A DNA stretch of 64,000 nt from Rhizorhapis sp036570425 (GCA_036570425.1 DATCYF010000006.1:136578-200577); one strand, 5' to 3'. Positions 26,683 through 36,747 are shown, counted from the stretch's first letter. Translations and numbers: made by a program. Notes: generated by a model not told the origin, from the letters alone.

Positions 26683-29600
26683 GGCCAGGCTCCTGATCGC
26701 TATGACGCTCTTCACCCGGCGCAGGGGGCCGCCTCTTACTGAGCCAACGACGCACCGAAAGATAAAAAACAGGGATGAAGAAGATGCCAAAGCCTGTCGC
26801 TGCAAGCATGCCGCCGACCACGCCGGTCCCGACGGCGATCCGGCTCGCCGCGCCAGCGCCGGTCGCGATGAACAGAGGGACCATGCCCCCGACAAAGGCC
26901 AATGAAGTCATGATGATCGGACGTAATCTGAGCTTCACCGCCTCCAGCGTCGCCTCCATCGGTGATTTGCCCTCGGCTTCGAGTTCGATCGCGAATTCCA
27001 CGATGAGGATAGCGTTTTTCGCGGCAAGACCAATGATCGTGATAAGCCCGACATTGAAATAAACGTCGGCCGACAAGCCCCGAATCATTGTGAAAAGAAC
27101 CGATCCAAGAACGCCCAACGGAACGACGAGCAGCACGGAAATCGGTATGGCCCAACTTTCATAAAGTGCCGAAAGCAGCAGGAAAACGACAAGGAAAGAC
27201 AGCGCGAGCAGCAAACCGATCTGCCCACCCGATTGCTTTTCCTCAAAGGATATGCCGGTCCATTCATAGGCGAACCCTTCCGGCAATGCGGTGGCTAGCC
27301 GTTCCATCTCGTCCATGGCTTCACCGGTTGAACGGCCGGGAGCCGCCATGCCGGAAATGGTCATTGCCGGATAGCCGTTATAGCGCTGCAATTGCTGGGG
27401 TCCTGAAGTCCATTCCACTTGGGTGAAGGAGGAAAAGGGAACCATCTCGCCAGAGGCGTTCCGTACTTTCAGCGCCAGGACGTCCTCCGGCGTCATTCGA
27501 TAGGGGGCATCGGCCTGTAAAAGGACGCGCAGGATTCGCCCGTCACGGGTGAAGTCATTCGCATAGGCACTGCCGAACGCAATGGCCAAAGTGCCGTTGA
27601 CGTCTCCGATCGAAAGACCCAGCGCACGCGCCTTGATACGATCGATCATCACGCGGAGCTGGGGCGCATTTTCCTGACCTTCCGGTCTGACCCCGGTCAA
27701 CAGCGGGCTTTGGCTCGCGCCGGCAAGCAACTGATTGCGCGCCTTGATTAGCGCTGCCTCGCCCTTGCCGCCCACATCCTCCAGTTTGAAGGTGAAACCG
27801 CTGGCGGTGCCGAGTTCCTGAATGGCTGGGGGATTGAGCGCGAATACCAAGGCTTCCTTGATTGCCATGAACGCGCCGTTTGCCTTCCCGACGAGCGTCA
27901 CCGAACTGTTTTCGGAGCCCTTTCGCTCTCCCCACGGCTTGAGCGTCGTGAACATCATCGCATTGGCCTGCCCCTGCCCAAAAAAGCTGAAGCCGCGAAT
28001 GATGAATGTGTTGTCGACAATCTCCTGATCCCGATAGAAGGCCTTGACCTGCGCAACGGCCTCTTCGGTTCTCTCCCGGGTGGCACCCGGGGGAGCCTGC
28101 ACGGCTGTCAATACGGTGCCCTGATCTTCGATGGGCAGGAAGCCGCCGGGGATTCGGGTGAAGAGAAACAGCGTTATAACCAACATGGCCGCAAATACCG
28201 CCAGCCAACGCAGGGGAGCGGAAAGAAGCCTGCCGACGACTCCCTGATAACGCCCCGTAGTGCGGTCAAACCATATGTTGAACCGTCCAAAGAGACGGCC
28301 GAACCGGTCCATGAACCAGCCTCTTTTGCGCTGATCTTCCGGAAGGTGCGGCTTCAGGAAAGTGGCGCAAAGCGCGGGCGTCAGCGATAGCGCCATGAGC
28401 GCCGAAAAGCCGATCGAGATGATGAGAGTAACCGAAAACTGCCGATAGATGGCGCCGGTTGAGCCGGGGAAGAAGGCCATGGGTACAAACACAGCCATCA
28501 GCACCAACGTGATGCCGACAATAGCGGAGGTGATTTGTCCCATCGCCTTCACCGTGGCATCATAGGGGGAGAGGTGCTCCTCCTCCATGATCCGCTCAAC
28601 ATTCTCGATAACCACAATAGCGTCATCGACTAGAATGCCGATGGCCAGAACCATCGCGAACAGGGATAATACGTTGATCGAAAATCCGAACAGCCACAGC
28701 CCCAGGCACGCGCCTGCAAGGGCAATCGGGACGACAATGGTCGGGATCAGCGTCGCTCGCCAGTTCTGAAGAAACAGAAACATTACCAGGAACACCAACA
28801 CCATCGCCTCGATCAGCGTCTTCACGACTTCAGTGATCGATGCATTGATGAACGGCGTTGTATCGTAAGGTACGGACCAGGTGATATCCTGGGGGAATGA
28901 AGTCGCAAGCTCCTTCATTCGCGCCTTGACCCCCTCGGCCGTTGCCAGCGCATTGGCGCCCGGCGTGGCCTGCACTGCGATGCCAGCAACCGGCCTTCCA
29001 TTGAGTTCAGAGTCAAAGAGATAGCTTTGTGCGCCAAGTTCGACCCGCGCAACGTCGCCCAATGTAATCGCCGATCCATCAGGATTGGCGCGCAGAATGA
29101 TATTGGCGAATTGTTCGGGGGTTGTGAAGCGGCTCTGCGTCAGAATAGTGGCGTTGAGTTCCGTCTTTCCTGCCAGCGGAAGATCGCCGATCTGGCCCCC
29201 GGGACTTTGGCTGTTCTGCTCCTGAACCGCAGCGAGCGCTTCGGCGGCGGAAAGCCGGTAATTGGCAAGCTTCTGCGGATCGAGCCAGATGCGCATCGCG
29301 TAGGGAGATGCGAATACCTGGACATTGCCCACGCCGGGCACGCGCCGCAATTCGTCCACGACCCGCGCATTGGCGAAATTGCCGAGTTCCAGCGCGCCCG
29401 TACGTCCCGAATTCGAACCGACTGCAATCAGGAGGAGGAATCCCGAATTGGCCTTCTGAACCGGTATGCCCTGCCGCCTGACCTGTTCGGGCAGGCGTTG
29501 CTCAACCAGCGCCAATTTATTCTGCACGTCCATCTGAGCCTTGTCGATGTCCGTGCCGGTCTTGAAGGTTATGGTGATCGTCGCCGAGCCATTGGAGTTG

Positions 29601-29848
29601 CTGGTCGACGACATATAGAGCAGGCCCTCTACGCCATTCAGCTCCTGCTCGATCACCTGAGTGACATTCTGCTCCAGCGTCGCCGCTTCCGCCCCGGGAT
29701 ATGTCGCCCGGATCGTGAGGGAAGGGGGCGCAACCGATGGATATTGCTCAATCGGAAGGGCCTGAAGCGACAATATCCCGGCCAGAATGACGCAAAGCGC
29801 CACGACCCAGGCAAAAATCGGCCGGTCGATGAAGAAACGAGGTCCCAT
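26675..29848 (-). CDS. RND multidrug efflux pump, HAE1 family inner-membrane transporter
   Basis: This AcrB/MexB-like proton-driven pump of 1057 residues exports hydrophobic and amphipathic compounds. It starts MGPRFFIDRPIFAWVVALCVILAGILSLQALPIEQYPSVAPP, the standard HAE1 N-terminus (signature FIxRPIFA). The proton-relay Asp-Asp pair is in GILVDDAIVVIENVERI (TM4), and a conserved Lys/Asn segment lies in GLAAKNAILIVEFA (TM10). Twelve membrane segments and two large periplasmic loops are present. No regulator gene is adjacent. Solvent-like or aromatic substrates are likely in a degrader but not shown. Confidence 0.95.
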   Translation of the reverse strand: MGPRFFIDRPIFAWVVALCVILAGILSLQALPIEQYPSVAPPSLTIRATYPGAEAATLEQNVTQVIEQELNGVEGLLYMSSTSNSNGSATITITFKTGTDIDKAQMDVQNKLALVEQRLPEQVRRQGIPVQKANSGFLLLIAVGSNSGRTGALELGNFANARVVDELRRVPGVGNVQVFASPYAMRIWLDPQKLANYRLSAAEALAAVQEQNSQSPGGQIGDLPLAGKTELNATILTQSRFTTPEQFANIILRANPDGSAITLGDVARVELGAQSYLFDSELNGRPVAGIAVQATPGANALATAEGVKARMKELATSFPQDITWSVPYDTTPFINASITEVVKTLIEAMVLVFLVMFLFLQNWRATLIPTIVVPIALAGACLGLWLFGFSINVLSLFAMVLAIGILVDDAIVVIENVERIMEEEHLSPYDATVKAMGQITSAIVGITLVLMAVFVPMAFFPGSTGAIYRQFSVTLIISIGFSALMALSLTPALCATFLKPHLPEDQRKRGWFMDRFGRLFGRFNIWFDRTTGRYQGVVGRLLSAPLRWLAVFAAMLVITLFLFTRIPGGFLPIEDQGTVLTAVQAPPGATRERTEEAVAQVKAFYRDQEIVDNTFIIRGFSFFGQGQANAMMFTTLKPWGERKGSENSSVTLVGKANGAFMAIKEALVFALNPPAIQELGTASGFTFKLEDVGGKGEAALIKARNQLLAGASQSPLLTGVRPEGQENAPQLRVMIDRIKARALGLSIGDVNGTLAIAFGSAYANDFTRDGRILRVLLQADAPYRMTPEDVLALKVRNASGEMVPFSSFTQVEWTSGPQQLQRYNGYPAMTISGMAAPGRSTGEAMDEMERLATALPEGFAYEWTGISFEEKQSGGQIGLLLALSFLVVFLLLSALYESWAIPISVLLVVPLGVLGSVLFTMIRGLSADVYFNVGLITIIGLAAKNAILIVEFAIELEAEGKSPMEATLEAVKLRLRPIIMTSLAFVGGMVPLFIATGAGAASRIAVGTGVVGGMLAATGFGIFFIPVFYLSVRRWLSKRRPPAPGEERHSDQEPGHA

Positions 29849-29857
29849 CCGCTTGGC

Positions 29858-31030
29858 CTAACGTTCTTGTTGCGGCTGGGCGCCACGCTTGGACGTCGCC
29901 TTAGACTTGGCGATTCGGATCGGTTTGCCCGGCTGCAGCTTTTGCAGGCCCGATACGATGACTCGATCACCAGCCTTCAGCCCGCTGCGCACAATCCAGT
30001 TGCCTCCCTGCAGCTCGCCCAGTTTTACTTCGCGCGGCTCTGCGATATTTTTTTGCCCTACCACCATGATCGTGCCGCCCTGCGCTCCCACCGTCACCGC
30101 TCGTTGAGGCACGAGGAAACCGCCGGTTTTCATGCCCGCGTGAATTTTCGCGCGGACGAACTGGCCCGGCAGCAGTAATCGCCCGGGATTGGGAAATTCC
30201 GCGCGCAGGGCCGCAGTGCCCGTGCCTTCATTGATCGCCAGGTCAAGGAAATCGATATGCCCGCGAAAGCCATAGGTCGTGCCGTCTTCCAGTTCCAATT
30301 CAACTTCAAGCTTCTCAAGACCGGGGAATCGTAATCGTCCGGCCGTAATGTCACGGCGGATTGCGAGCAGATTTGAACTGGATTGTGAAAAATTGACGTA
30401 TATGGGATCAATTTGCTCGATAGTCGTCAGCAGCGTGCCACTGGCGGCGCTGACGAGAGCGCCTTCAGTCACCTGAGCCCGGCCAGCGCGACCGGAAATG
30501 GGCGCAGTTACCGTCGTATAGCCGAGGCTCAGTCGAGCGCTTTCCACCTGTGCGCGTGTTTGCGCGACGTCTGCCTGGGCGGAACGAAGCCGGGCGACCG
30601 CTGCGTCGAATTCCTGCTTGCTGATCGCCTGATCCTTCAGCAAAGGCCGATAGCGATCAACATCTTGCTGAGCATTGGCTGCATTGGCCTGCGCACGTTC
30701 CAGCGTCGCCTGAACGGCATTAAGGTTCGCGCGCAATTCCCGCGGATCAATAGCAAACAGCGCTTGTCCGGCACGCACGTTGCTACCCTCGTCATAAAGC
30801 CGCCGCTGCACAATGCCATCGACCCGCGCACGAACCTCCGCAGTACGGGTGGCCTGAACACGTCCCGGAAGCTCCACTACATTGGGTATCGGTTGCGATT
30901 TGACGGTTATGACTTCCACCTCTGGCGGCGGGGGTGCGGGTGTGGGCTTGTCTGAACATCCAGCAAACATGAGCAGGGCCGCACCCAGTGCGGCCCCGAG
31001 AAGATTTCTCAAATATTTAGCTGAATGCAT
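29858..31030 (-). CDS. RND efflux periplasmic adaptor (MexA/AcrA family lipoprotein)
   Basis: This membrane-fusion protein links the pump to the outer-membrane factor. I chose ATG 31030 because GGGAAGA sits 6-7 bp upstream; ATG 31036 is too close to it. The 390-residue product has a lipobox (LLMFAGC, Cys25), an N-terminal lipoyl half (VRAGQALFAIDPRE), an alpha-hairpin, the second lipoyl half with SLGYTTVTAPISGRAGRAQV, and a beta-barrel ending IVSGLQKLQPGKPI. It is the first gene of the adaptor-pump-duct operon (9 bp to the pump gene). Confidence 0.94.
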   Translation of the reverse strand: MHSAKYLRNLLGAALGAALLMFAGCSDKPTPAPPPPEVEVITVKSQPIPNVVELPGRVQATRTAEVRARVDGIVQRRLYDEGSNVRAGQALFAIDPRELRANLNAVQATLERAQANAANAQQDVDRYRPLLKDQAISKQEFDAAVARLRSAQADVAQTRAQVESARLSLGYTTVTAPISGRAGRAQVTEGALVSAASGTLLTTIEQIDPIYVNFSQSSSNLLAIRRDITAGRLRFPGLEKLEVELELEDGTTYGFRGHIDFLDLAINEGTGTAALRAEFPNPGRLLLPGQFVRAKIHAGMKTGGFLVPQRAVTVGAQGGTIMVVGQKNIAEPREVKLGELQGGNWIVRSGLKAGDRVIVSGLQKLQPGKPIRIAKSKATSKRGAQPQQER

Positions 31031-31387
31031 AGACATTCTTCCCGACACTGAATTGACGTACAATGCTCTTCAACGCCTCCGTGACGGCCAGGTTGCGGCG
31101 GTTTCCCTGTCGATCGATACTGCGCCAATTACAGGTTTCTCAACCGCAGAATGCAACATATCATATAATAGCACGTATTTTCAGAAAGATAACCAGTCCG
31201 AAACAATCCTCTAAAAATGAGGGGGGTCACGTCGGGGCGGGCTCGCCATCGTGCTGGTCGGGGCATGATCGTCGGTACTGGCTTGACGATTTTCCTCCTG
31301 CCTGCACTCTATTCCCGGTGGTTCCGGATCGTTGCGGTGCCCGAGGCGAAGCAGAAACGAAGCTGATCACTCAAGAGGAGAGAGAGC
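31031..31387. other. Divergent promoter region between efflux operon and P450 gene
   Basis: These 357 bp separate the minus-strand efflux operon from the plus-strand P450. The stretch 31148-31215 is distinctly AT-rich (ATATCATATAATAG and similar), suiting a promoter. I could not assign confident -10/-35 boxes or a palindromic operator. No gene is seen. Confidence 0.45.
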
Positions 31388-32611
31388 ATGTTGGAAATGA
31401 CCGAAAGCGCAGTCGAGATCCCGCCTCATGTTCCGGCCGAGTTCGTCCGCGAATATCCCATCGTCCAGGGCCGCTATGTCGAGGAGGATCCCTACAAGAC
31501 GATCATCCCGGCGATCCATCAATGGCCGCCCGTTTTCTACGCAACCAATGCCTATCCCGGCAGCACCCCCGCCTGGGTGCTCCGCCGCGCCGCCGACGTA
31601 CGCGAGGCCTATAAGGACACTGAGCATTTCTCCAGCATGGGTGCCAACGGCTTTGCCGCGGCGATCGGCGAAAGCTGGACGATGATCCCGACCGAACTTG
31701 ATCCGCCGCTCCACACCGGTTTTCGCGCGCTGCTCAATCCACTGTTCTCGCCGCCCCGCATGCGCGCAATGGAAGACAAGGTGCGTAAGGCCGCCCGGCA
31801 CCATATTGCCAGCTTCAAGGACAAGGGCAAGTGCGACTTCATCCGGGACTTCGCCTTTCCCTTCCCGGTGTCGATCTTCCTCGACCTCATCGACCTTCCG
31901 CATGAGGACACCGCCCGGTTCATGACATGGGAGCATGACCTGCTGCACGAATCGGATCTGGACACGGTGGGCAATGCGGTGCGCAACGTCACCGGTTATA
32001 TGCGCGAAGTCATCGCCGATCGCCGGCGCAACCCGCGCGACGATTTCATCAGCTACGGCATCCAGGCCGAAATACGCGGCCGCCCGCTCACCGACGACGA
32101 ACTGATCGGTTACACCTTCAACCTCTTCATTGGCGGACTCGACACGGTCACGAGCGTCATGGGTCTGCACTTCCGCCATCTGGCCGAGAACCCCGAGCAT
32201 CAGCGGCGGCTGCGCGAGGATCCGGCATTCATCAAGACCGGCCTTGAAGAACTGTTGCGGGCGTTCGGGGCGACGAGCACCTTTCGGACCTGCATCAAGG
32301 AGCAGCAGATCAACGGGGTGACGATCAAACCGGGCGATCGGGTACTGATGACCACCATCCTGGCCTGCCGCGATCCGGAAGAATATGACCGACCCAACGA
32401 GATCGACCTCGACCGGGCACCGCGCCAGATCATGACCTTTGGCAATGGCCCGCATGTGTGCATCGGCATGCACCTGGCCCGGCGGGAGTTGCAGATCGCG
32501 CTCGAGGAGTTCCTTGCCGCCATCCCCGAATTCCGGATCGCGCCCGGCGCCAGGATCATGACCCATCTGGGCGGAATGGTGCAGCCCCAGACATTGCCGC
32601 TGGTCTGGTAG
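31388..32611 (+). CDS. Cytochrome P450, CYP101-like
   Basis: This 407-residue soluble bacterial P450 is expected to hydroxylate a hydrophobic substrate with O2 and two electrons from a ferredoxin. The I-helix reads FNLFIGGLDTVTS, with the acid-alcohol pair D252-T253 in the same GGLDTV context as P450cam; ExxR is E288-R291 and the haem loop FGNGPHVCIG has Cys358. A GAGGAGAGAGAG site precedes the ATG. No ferredoxin or reductase lies nearby, so partners must come from elsewhere. An EthD remnant follows, as an intact EthD gene follows the second P450 at 41452-42684. CYP101-family members oxidise terpenoids and norisoprenoids; the actual substrate here is unknown. Confidence 0.9.
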   Translation: MLEMTESAVEIPPHVPAEFVREYPIVQGRYVEEDPYKTIIPAIHQWPPVFYATNAYPGSTPAWVLRRAADVREAYKDTEHFSSMGANGFAAAIGESWTMIPTELDPPLHTGFRALLNPLFSPPRMRAMEDKVRKAARHHIASFKDKGKCDFIRDFAFPFPVSIFLDLIDLPHEDTARFMTWEHDLLHESDLDTVGNAVRNVTGYMREVIADRRRNPRDDFISYGIQAEIRGRPLTDDELIGYTFNLFIGGLDTVTSVMGLHFRHLAENPEHQRRLREDPAFIKTGLEELLRAFGATSTFRTCIKEQQINGVTIKPGDRVLMTTILACRDPEEYDRPNEIDLDRAPRQIMTFGNGPHVCIGMHLARRELQIALEEFLAAIPEFRIAPGARIMTHLGGMVQPQTLPLVW

Positions 32612-33078
32612 CACGAGTGCCCGGCGCAGTGCCCTCCTGACCTGCCTGGAGCGCGGGATCGAGATCCGCAGACTTAAGGGTACGAACCGAAGCGCGTCCA
32701 ACTGCGTGTCCGCAATCTCCGAAGGCCAGAGCGTCTTTGCCATTCCTACCGCCGAAGCTTCCATCGGCCCAGAATTGCCTTTGCGTTGGAAAATATGGGT
32801 ATAGCTGCCGGGAATTGCGGCCGTGCATTTGCGAGCTGGATCATTTGCATCTATATCTTTGGCGCACAATAGTACGAAGGGACTCCGTTCTTCAAAGCGT
32901 CCAAGATAACCGTGGAAGAGAGCGTATCCAAGAATTACGAACTGCTTATCGAGGATGAAGTAAAATTCTCGGATCGCAAGAGAATGGTGTAATTCTTCAT
33001 GAAAGAATAGAACGTTTACACGACGGCGCGCGCCGGAGCATGCGTGCAAGCATGATCTCACACAGGAGGGATTCGAGG
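32612..33078. other. Gap between P450 and SDR holding a decayed gene
   Basis: These 467 bp lack an intact gene. The last part (32855-32992) encodes an EthD-like C-terminal fragment, listed separately. The first 240 bp have no recognisable family similarity in any frame. Confidence 0.6.
32855..32992 (+). pseudogene. EthD-like protein remnant (C-terminal fragment)
   Basis: In the frame ending at TAA 32990-32992 the translation contains KNYELLIEDEVKFSDR, nearly identical to KNLDLLAEDEAKFSDR in the intact EthD-domain protein at 40646-41398. Upstream in the same frame an in-frame TAG (32870-32872) stands about where that protein has its conserved Trp (ELWFKS), although the spacing differs by about five residues. 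The frame ends before the usual RxxFMVTDE tail. The 381 bp available after the P450 stop are too short for a full ~750-bp copy. I infer a deleted, decaying partner of the P450 gene at 31388-32611. Confidence 0.72.
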
Positions 33079-33888
33079 ATGAACAGGCTTGAGGGAAAGG
33101 TAGCCATTGTCACCGGGGGTGGGGGTGGCATTGGGGGCGCCACCGCCGAACGGTTCGCGCGCGAAGGAGCAAAGGTCGTCGTCGCTGACATTTTCCTGGA
33201 ACGCGCGCAGGACGTCGTTGGAAAGATCGGTAAAAATGCGCATGCCGTCTATCTTGACGGCGGCGACGAGAAGTCGGTGGAAGAGATGGTAAAGGAGACT
33301 ATCGCCCGCTTCGGCCGCGTCGACGTGCTGCACAACAATCATGCCTGGCTGATGGACAATATGCCGAACGATCGAACCGTCGTTGACACGCCGTTTGAGG
33401 TCTGGGACCGGACCATGGCGGTCAATCTGCGCGGGTACTTTGCAGCAGCGAAATATGCCGTGCCCCACATGATTGCCCAAGGCGGTGGGTCGGTCATCAA
33501 CATGTCGTCCGATTCAGGCCTCCGAAGCGACACTGCTCATATTTCCTATGGCGTTTCGAAGGCAGCCATAGTCATGCTCACTTATGCGATGGCGACGCAG
33601 CATGGACGGCAAGGCGTTCGCACCAACGCTATAGCGCCGGGCCTTATTGTGACGCCGATCGTCCGAGAGGTCGCGAGCGAGCTGATATCACTCGTCCACC
33701 GCCATACTCCGTCTCCCGAACTTGGCGAACCTGAAGACATCGCGTCCTTGTGCGCATTTCTTGCAGCGGATGAATCGAAATTCGTTAATGGACAGATCAT
33801 CAGCTGCGACGGGGGCTTGATGACACATTTGCCCCAGGTCGCCGACCATAGCGAATGGGAAGCGCGACACCGCAAACCGCCAGGTTAA
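33079..33888 (+). CDS. Short-chain dehydrogenase/reductase (SDR)
   Basis: This 269-residue classical SDR has the cofactor loop TGGGGGIGGATAERF (GxxxGxG), the VVADIF strand end whose acidic residue points to NAD over NADP, an NNHA motif, catalytic Ser in VINMSSDSG and Tyr-Lys in YGVSKAA. It likely oxidises a secondary alcohol, possibly one made by the neighbouring P450. The ATG at 33079 is preferred because AGGAGG lies just upstream; the frame extends back to 33040 without support. The TonB receptor gene follows after a 328-bp gap. Confidence 0.9.
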   Translation: MNRLEGKVAIVTGGGGGIGGATAERFAREGAKVVVADIFLERAQDVVGKIGKNAHAVYLDGGDEKSVEEMVKETIARFGRVDVLHNNHAWLMDNMPNDRTVVDTPFEVWDRTMAVNLRGYFAAAKYAVPHMIAQGGGSVINMSSDSGLRSDTAHISYGVSKAAIVMLTYAMATQHGRQGVRTNAIAPGLIVTPIVREVASELISLVHRHTPSPELGEPEDIASLCAFLAADESKFVNGQIISCDGGLMTHLPQVADHSEWEARHRKPPG

Positions 33889-34216
33889 GCTGGGCGGTAT
33901 CTATCGGCGAAAGACAAGATCGGGATCGTTCAGAAGGCCTACGTGGCGATGGCAGTATTGCTCGTCTTTGTCAGAAGGGAAGGTTTCGCCCGGCCGATGT
34001 GATATGTGGCACCGGCGCCGCTAACATGTTGAAATAGCCGAGCGCTCCTTCGATCATTGCTGCGGAATTGCGTCAATTTTTTGTTACCACGTATGGCAGT
34101 TGCGCACATCGATTTTTACCAATATCGTTCACAACAAGAACAGAATCACGAGGGCGTAGCCTTTTAGAGGCATGCGCCCCGGCTCCGGATCACGGTGCAC
34201 ATAGGAGGGGCAATCG
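33889..34216. other. Intergenic region upstream of TonB receptor
   Basis: These 328 bp hold no supportable gene. The part from about 34060 is AT-rich and could hold the receptor promoter. A TAACATGTT element (34022-34030) is the same 9-mer seen at 53353-53361 between the second sulfatase and its TetR; by chance alone one such match in the window is not surprising. Confidence 0.35.
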
Positions 34217-36667
34217 ATGGCACGTCGTATCTCCAAGATTCTATTAATGGGCTCAATTGCGCCCGTATTGACTTTCACACCGCCGCACGCCTTTGCCCAG
34301 TCGGGCACGAGCGGCAGTGAGACTGATAACGCCCGTCCCGCAGCCTCCGATGGCTCGTATTCGAATGAAATCATCGTGACAGCCCGCCGCCGTGAGGAGA
34401 GCCTCCAGACAGTCCCGGTCGCGGTTGCCGTCGTCGGTGCGGAAACCATTGCCGCCCAAGGGATTCAGACCACGGGCGACATCCAGAAGCTGGTGCCAGG
34501 CGTGATCCTCAACGGCGCCGGATCAATGTCCAATTCAACCTATACAATCCGCGGCCAGGGAAAGGCTGTCACGGGTCCGGGCTTGCAGTCGGTCATCACA
34601 TATTTCAACGAAGTGCCCTTGCCGTCGATCGGAAGCTTCGCGCCGACGTTTGACGTCAGTAATGTGCAGGTGCTCAAAGGGCCTCAGGGCACCTTGTTCG
34701 GGCGCAACACCACAGGCGGGGCGGTACTGGTCTATTCGGCGCTACCTACATACGATTTGGAAGGCTATGCCGAAGTCGAGGTCGGAAATTACAACAAACG
34801 CGAATTCCAGGGCGCACTCAACATTCCGATTATTGATGACGTGCTCGCCATCCGGCTGGCGGCCGACATCGATCGCCGAAAGGGCTTCACCAAAAATCTT
34901 GGCCCCGGCGGGGACACCGACGATGCCCATATGGACGCTTTCCGAGTTTCGGTACGGTTCCAGCCAACAGACTGGATCCGCAACGATCTCGTCTTCGATC
35001 ACACACGGATCGATACAAACGCCCAGGGTTTCTACCCCTTCCAGGTAATCAATCCTCAACTGAATGCTGCCGTTGCCGAGTTGCGCAGCCACGGCAAACG
35101 CACTGTTCGAACATCCAACGAGCCGTTCGACAAGGAAACATTCTGGGGTGTTTCCAACACGACGACCATCGATATTGGCTCGGTTACACTGAAGAATATA
35201 TTCGGCTACCGTTATACGGGTGTCAGCAACTTCCAGGACGCCACCGGAATTGCCAACGCTCCGCTACCCGACCTCGGACCGGGCCTCGCGGCCCTGGGAT
35301 ATATTCCGGGCCAGCCGGGCGTATTGATCACCACCCGCAATCACAGTAAGTCCGAGCAATATACGGATGAAATCCAATTGAGCGGAACTGCATTCGGCGA
35401 CAAGTTGTCCTGGATCGTCGGTGCCTTTTACCTCAAGTCCAAGCCGGCCGGTGTCAATTACCTTGCCCTGGATATATTCCGGCCGACACCGCCATCCCCG
35501 ACGACCGAGTTCATAGTCAACAACTTTCTCGGTGGAGTCTGGCCCGTAGGATCATTGTCCGACACGCTTTATGGCGACAAGAGCGAGGCGCTCTTTGCAA
35601 ACATATCCTACGAGTTGGACCACCTTTCGTCCGCCCTTTCGGGCCTTACGCTGAATGCTGGCTATCGTTATACCTGGGACGAGCCTTCGGTGTGCAGCAA
35701 CGGTCGAACTTCCATATCTCTGGCGACAGGAATGACGCTCGCCAAACCCTATGACGGAACGGGTGAGTGCAGGGCGGATGGTGGCAGCGCTTTCGGCCCC
35801 GGAAGCTTCTTCGGGTCGACCAAATCAAAGGCACCGACCTACAATTTCGGTGTCGACTGGGCGGTAAGCGACGACGCTTTCTTCTATGTAACGACACGAC
35901 GAGGCTACCGCGCGGGCGCACTGAACACACCGCGGCTTGCCCCGGTTCTTGCGCCATTTCAGAGCTTTGGACCGCAGAAGGTGACCGATTATGAAGCCGG
36001 CGCAAAGCTGCAATGGCGTACGGGCGGCTGGTATGGGCGGTTGAATATCGCCGCCTTTACTGCCAAATTCACTGACATTCAGCTTCAGGCGACCGGTATC
36101 ACCGCAGCGTCCGGCCTGCCGGGTGTCGATAGCACCAATGCCCCCTCGAATACCGCACTCAGCATCAACGCGGGCTCGGCGCGAGCGAAGGGTGTGGAAG
36201 TGGACGGCATAGTGTCGCCGACGAGCGCCCTGAGATTCGCCTTCGGCCTGTCGTACCTCGAGCAAAAATATGTCAAGCTGGAAGCACCCGCAATCCTGGC
36301 GCCATTCTTCCAGGGAGCCGAAGGTTTCACGGGATCACCAAAATGGAGCTACCAAGCGGCCATCGACTATGACCTGCCGATCGGTCCGTCCCTGGGTAAG
36401 GTCACGCTGCATGCCGATCATTATTATATTGGAAAATATTTCCAGGGACCGGTCCTGCTTCCCTCCTACCGCCTCACGAATTTCCATGCGCGGTGGTCAG
36501 ACGTGGGCGGCCAACCGATCGACGTTACCTTCTATTTGGATAATGCTTTCAACAAGCGATACATTCAGAACGTCATCCTGAGCACACCGAGCTTTGGCGT
36601 TTACACGGGCAGTTTCGGTCCACCGCGCACTTATGGTGTCAGGGTTCGCTACCGCTTTGGCTCGTAA
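34217..36667 (+). CDS. TonB-dependent outer-membrane receptor
   Basis: This 816-residue receptor imports a large or scarce substrate using TonB energy. It has a signal peptide (ISKILLMGSIAPVLTF, cut after AFA), a plug domain starting NEIIVTARRREESLQTVPVAV, plug motif VQVLKGPQGTLFGRNTTGGAV, and a 22-strand barrel ending in a terminal aromatic strand YGVRVRYRFGS. The sequence is of the type common in sphingomonad catabolic clusters, not a siderophore receptor by context. It precedes an LEH-like gene by 80 bp on the same strand. A GGAGGGG site supports the ATG. Confidence 0.95.
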   Translation: MARRISKILLMGSIAPVLTFTPPHAFAQSGTSGSETDNARPAASDGSYSNEIIVTARRREESLQTVPVAVAVVGAETIAAQGIQTTGDIQKLVPGVILNGAGSMSNSTYTIRGQGKAVTGPGLQSVITYFNEVPLPSIGSFAPTFDVSNVQVLKGPQGTLFGRNTTGGAVLVYSALPTYDLEGYAEVEVGNYNKREFQGALNIPIIDDVLAIRLAADIDRRKGFTKNLGPGGDTDDAHMDAFRVSVRFQPTDWIRNDLVFDHTRIDTNAQGFYPFQVINPQLNAAVAELRSHGKRTVRTSNEPFDKETFWGVSNTTTIDIGSVTLKNIFGYRYTGVSNFQDATGIANAPLPDLGPGLAALGYIPGQPGVLITTRNHSKSEQYTDEIQLSGTAFGDKLSWIVGAFYLKSKPAGVNYLALDIFRPTPPSPTTEFIVNNFLGGVWPVGSLSDTLYGDKSEALFANISYELDHLSSALSGLTLNAGYRYTWDEPSVCSNGRTSISLATGMTLAKPYDGTGECRADGGSAFGPGSFFGSTKSKAPTYNFGVDWAVSDDAFFYVTTRRGYRAGALNTPRLAPVLAPFQSFGPQKVTDYEAGAKLQWRTGGWYGRLNIAAFTAKFTDIQLQATGITAASGLPGVDSTNAPSNTALSINAGSARAKGVEVDGIVSPTSALRFAFGLSYLEQKYVKLEAPAILAPFFQGAEGFTGSPKWSYQAAIDYDLPIGPSLGKVTLHADHYYIGKYFQGPVLLPSYRLTNFHARWSDVGGQPIDVTFYLDNAFNKRYIQNVILSTPSFGVYTGSFGPPRTYGVRVRYRFGS

Positions 36668-36747
36668 GCGCGACCTGGCCTCGTATCGCCAACCAGACAC
36701 GACACTGTGTCTTTAAAGGACTCGGCTTCAACAGTGAGGAGGAATAA

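Noticed and set aside
29027..30178. 383-codon plus-strand frame
   Set aside because: Antisense to the RND pump and adaptor genes, crossing their boundary.
31367..33061. 564-codon minus-strand frame across the P450 gene
   Set aside because: It is antisense to a P450 with all motifs intact, has no family motif, and runs through two gene ends; typical shadow frame in high-GC DNA.
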